From contig JBBSGB010000030.1 in assembly GCA_038254545.1 (NCBI GenBank), positions 1-42,804 on the forward strand: a DNA stretch of 42,804 nucleotides. Direction: 5' to 3'. The notes under the pieces were generated by a model. It saw nothing but the letters and a program-made list of their open reading frames with translations. It did not search any database and was not told the DNA's origin. A program made the position numbers and the translations under genes. The DNA is from CAHJXF01 sp038254545 (GTDB lineage: Bacteria > Pseudomonadota > Gammaproteobacteria > Burkholderiales > Burkholderiaceae_D). The stretch's first letter is position 1. Each line of letters opens with the position of its first letter. Shown here one piece after another: positions 42,680 through 42,804 of the stretch.

Positions 42680-42702
42680 GCTGTCGGAATTCTTCTGACA
42701 GC
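42680..42702. promoter_or_regulatory. Inverted repeat upstream of flhD
   Basis: GCTGTC and GACAGC flank 11 bases, about one helical turn plus, centred near 118 bases before the flhD start. An A/T run of seven (42707-42713) lies beside it. It is a candidate operator for control of flhDC. No known regulator consensus is matched. Confidence 0.35.
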
Positions 42703-42750
42703 TCGTAAAAAAAGCCTGCGGCATCAACGGTCGAAGGCGGCGAACAGGCC

Positions 42751-42767
42751 GCGCGGAAACTCCGCGC
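42751..42767. terminator. Short strong hairpin at the right edge
   Basis: GCGCGGA-AAC-TCCGCGC, a 7-base perfect stem with a 3-base loop, 178 bases before flhD. It may belong to the end of a neighbouring gene outside the window. Without T run or neighbour, its role is open. Confidence 0.3.
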
Positions 42768-42804
42768 CGGCGTGTTCAAATGCGTCGCCGGCCTTCGGTC
42801 GCTC

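Noticed and set aside
1..42804. CRISPR arrays, tRNA or rRNA genes, IS elements
   Set aside because: No regularly spaced repeats, cloverleaf-like sequences, rRNA motifs or transposase-like frames were recognised.

Overview
The window is almost entirely one flagellar supercluster from a GC-rich motile betaproteobacterium, most likely Burkholderiales. The pointers are the gene order (FliK-like/FlhB-like genes beside fliE; flgA-flgM-flgN divergent from flgB; flhB-flhA-flhF-flhG-fliA), the FlhDC master regulator, the beta/gamma-type sigma-28 promoters and the high third-position GC. Species cannot be fixed from sequence alone. No tRNA, rRNA, CRISPR array, IS element or prophage was seen, and no gene-free stretch exceeds about 230 bases.

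Layout. (1) 1-1386, plus: end of a FliK-like gene, a free-standing FlhB C-domain protein and the c-di-GMP brake YcgR, overlapping. (2) fliE (minus) diverges from fliFGHIJK (plus, 1921-8406). (3) fliLMNOPQR (plus, 8607-12961) encodes the C-ring and export gate. (4) 12962-17703 is an accessory regulatory island: a 40-residue peptide gene with a double-glycine-type leader (minus), a divergent TPR/HD-GYP protein (plus) separated from it by an array of TGTCA/TGACA half-sites, then a cytoplasmic NarL-type histidine kinase and response regulator. (5) flgBCDEFGHIJKL (minus, 28478 down to 17840) encodes rod, hook, rings and junction proteins. (6) flgA, then flgM-flgN (plus). (7) A GNAT acetyltransferase (minus). 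(8) flhB-flhA-flhF-flhG-fliA-motC-motD (minus, 39512 down to 31097), nearly every junction overlapping. (9) motA-motB and, at the right edge, flhD-flhC (minus).

How it works together. FlhDC should start the cascade. The structural operons build the basal body and hook. FliA is held by FlgM until the anti-sigma factor is exported, then activates late genes. I find three matching sigma-28 promoters (T-[CT]-[AC]-A-G...N11...GCCGA), before flgM, flgK and motA. Two stators (MotAB, MotCD) and two polarity GTPase-system proteins (FlhF, FlhG) are encoded. YcgR and the HD-GYP protein connect the machine to c-di-GMP. Flagellin, cap, FliS/FliT and all chemotaxis genes are absent and must lie elsewhere.

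Most unusual: the peptide/TPR-HD-GYP pair in an AT-richer patch whose composition changes inside the TPR-HD-GYP gene, so an imported peptide-plus-sensor module may have been joined to a resident HD-GYP output domain. Also notable are an FlhG with degenerate ATP-binding motifs and a palindromic repeat translated into the FliP N-terminus.
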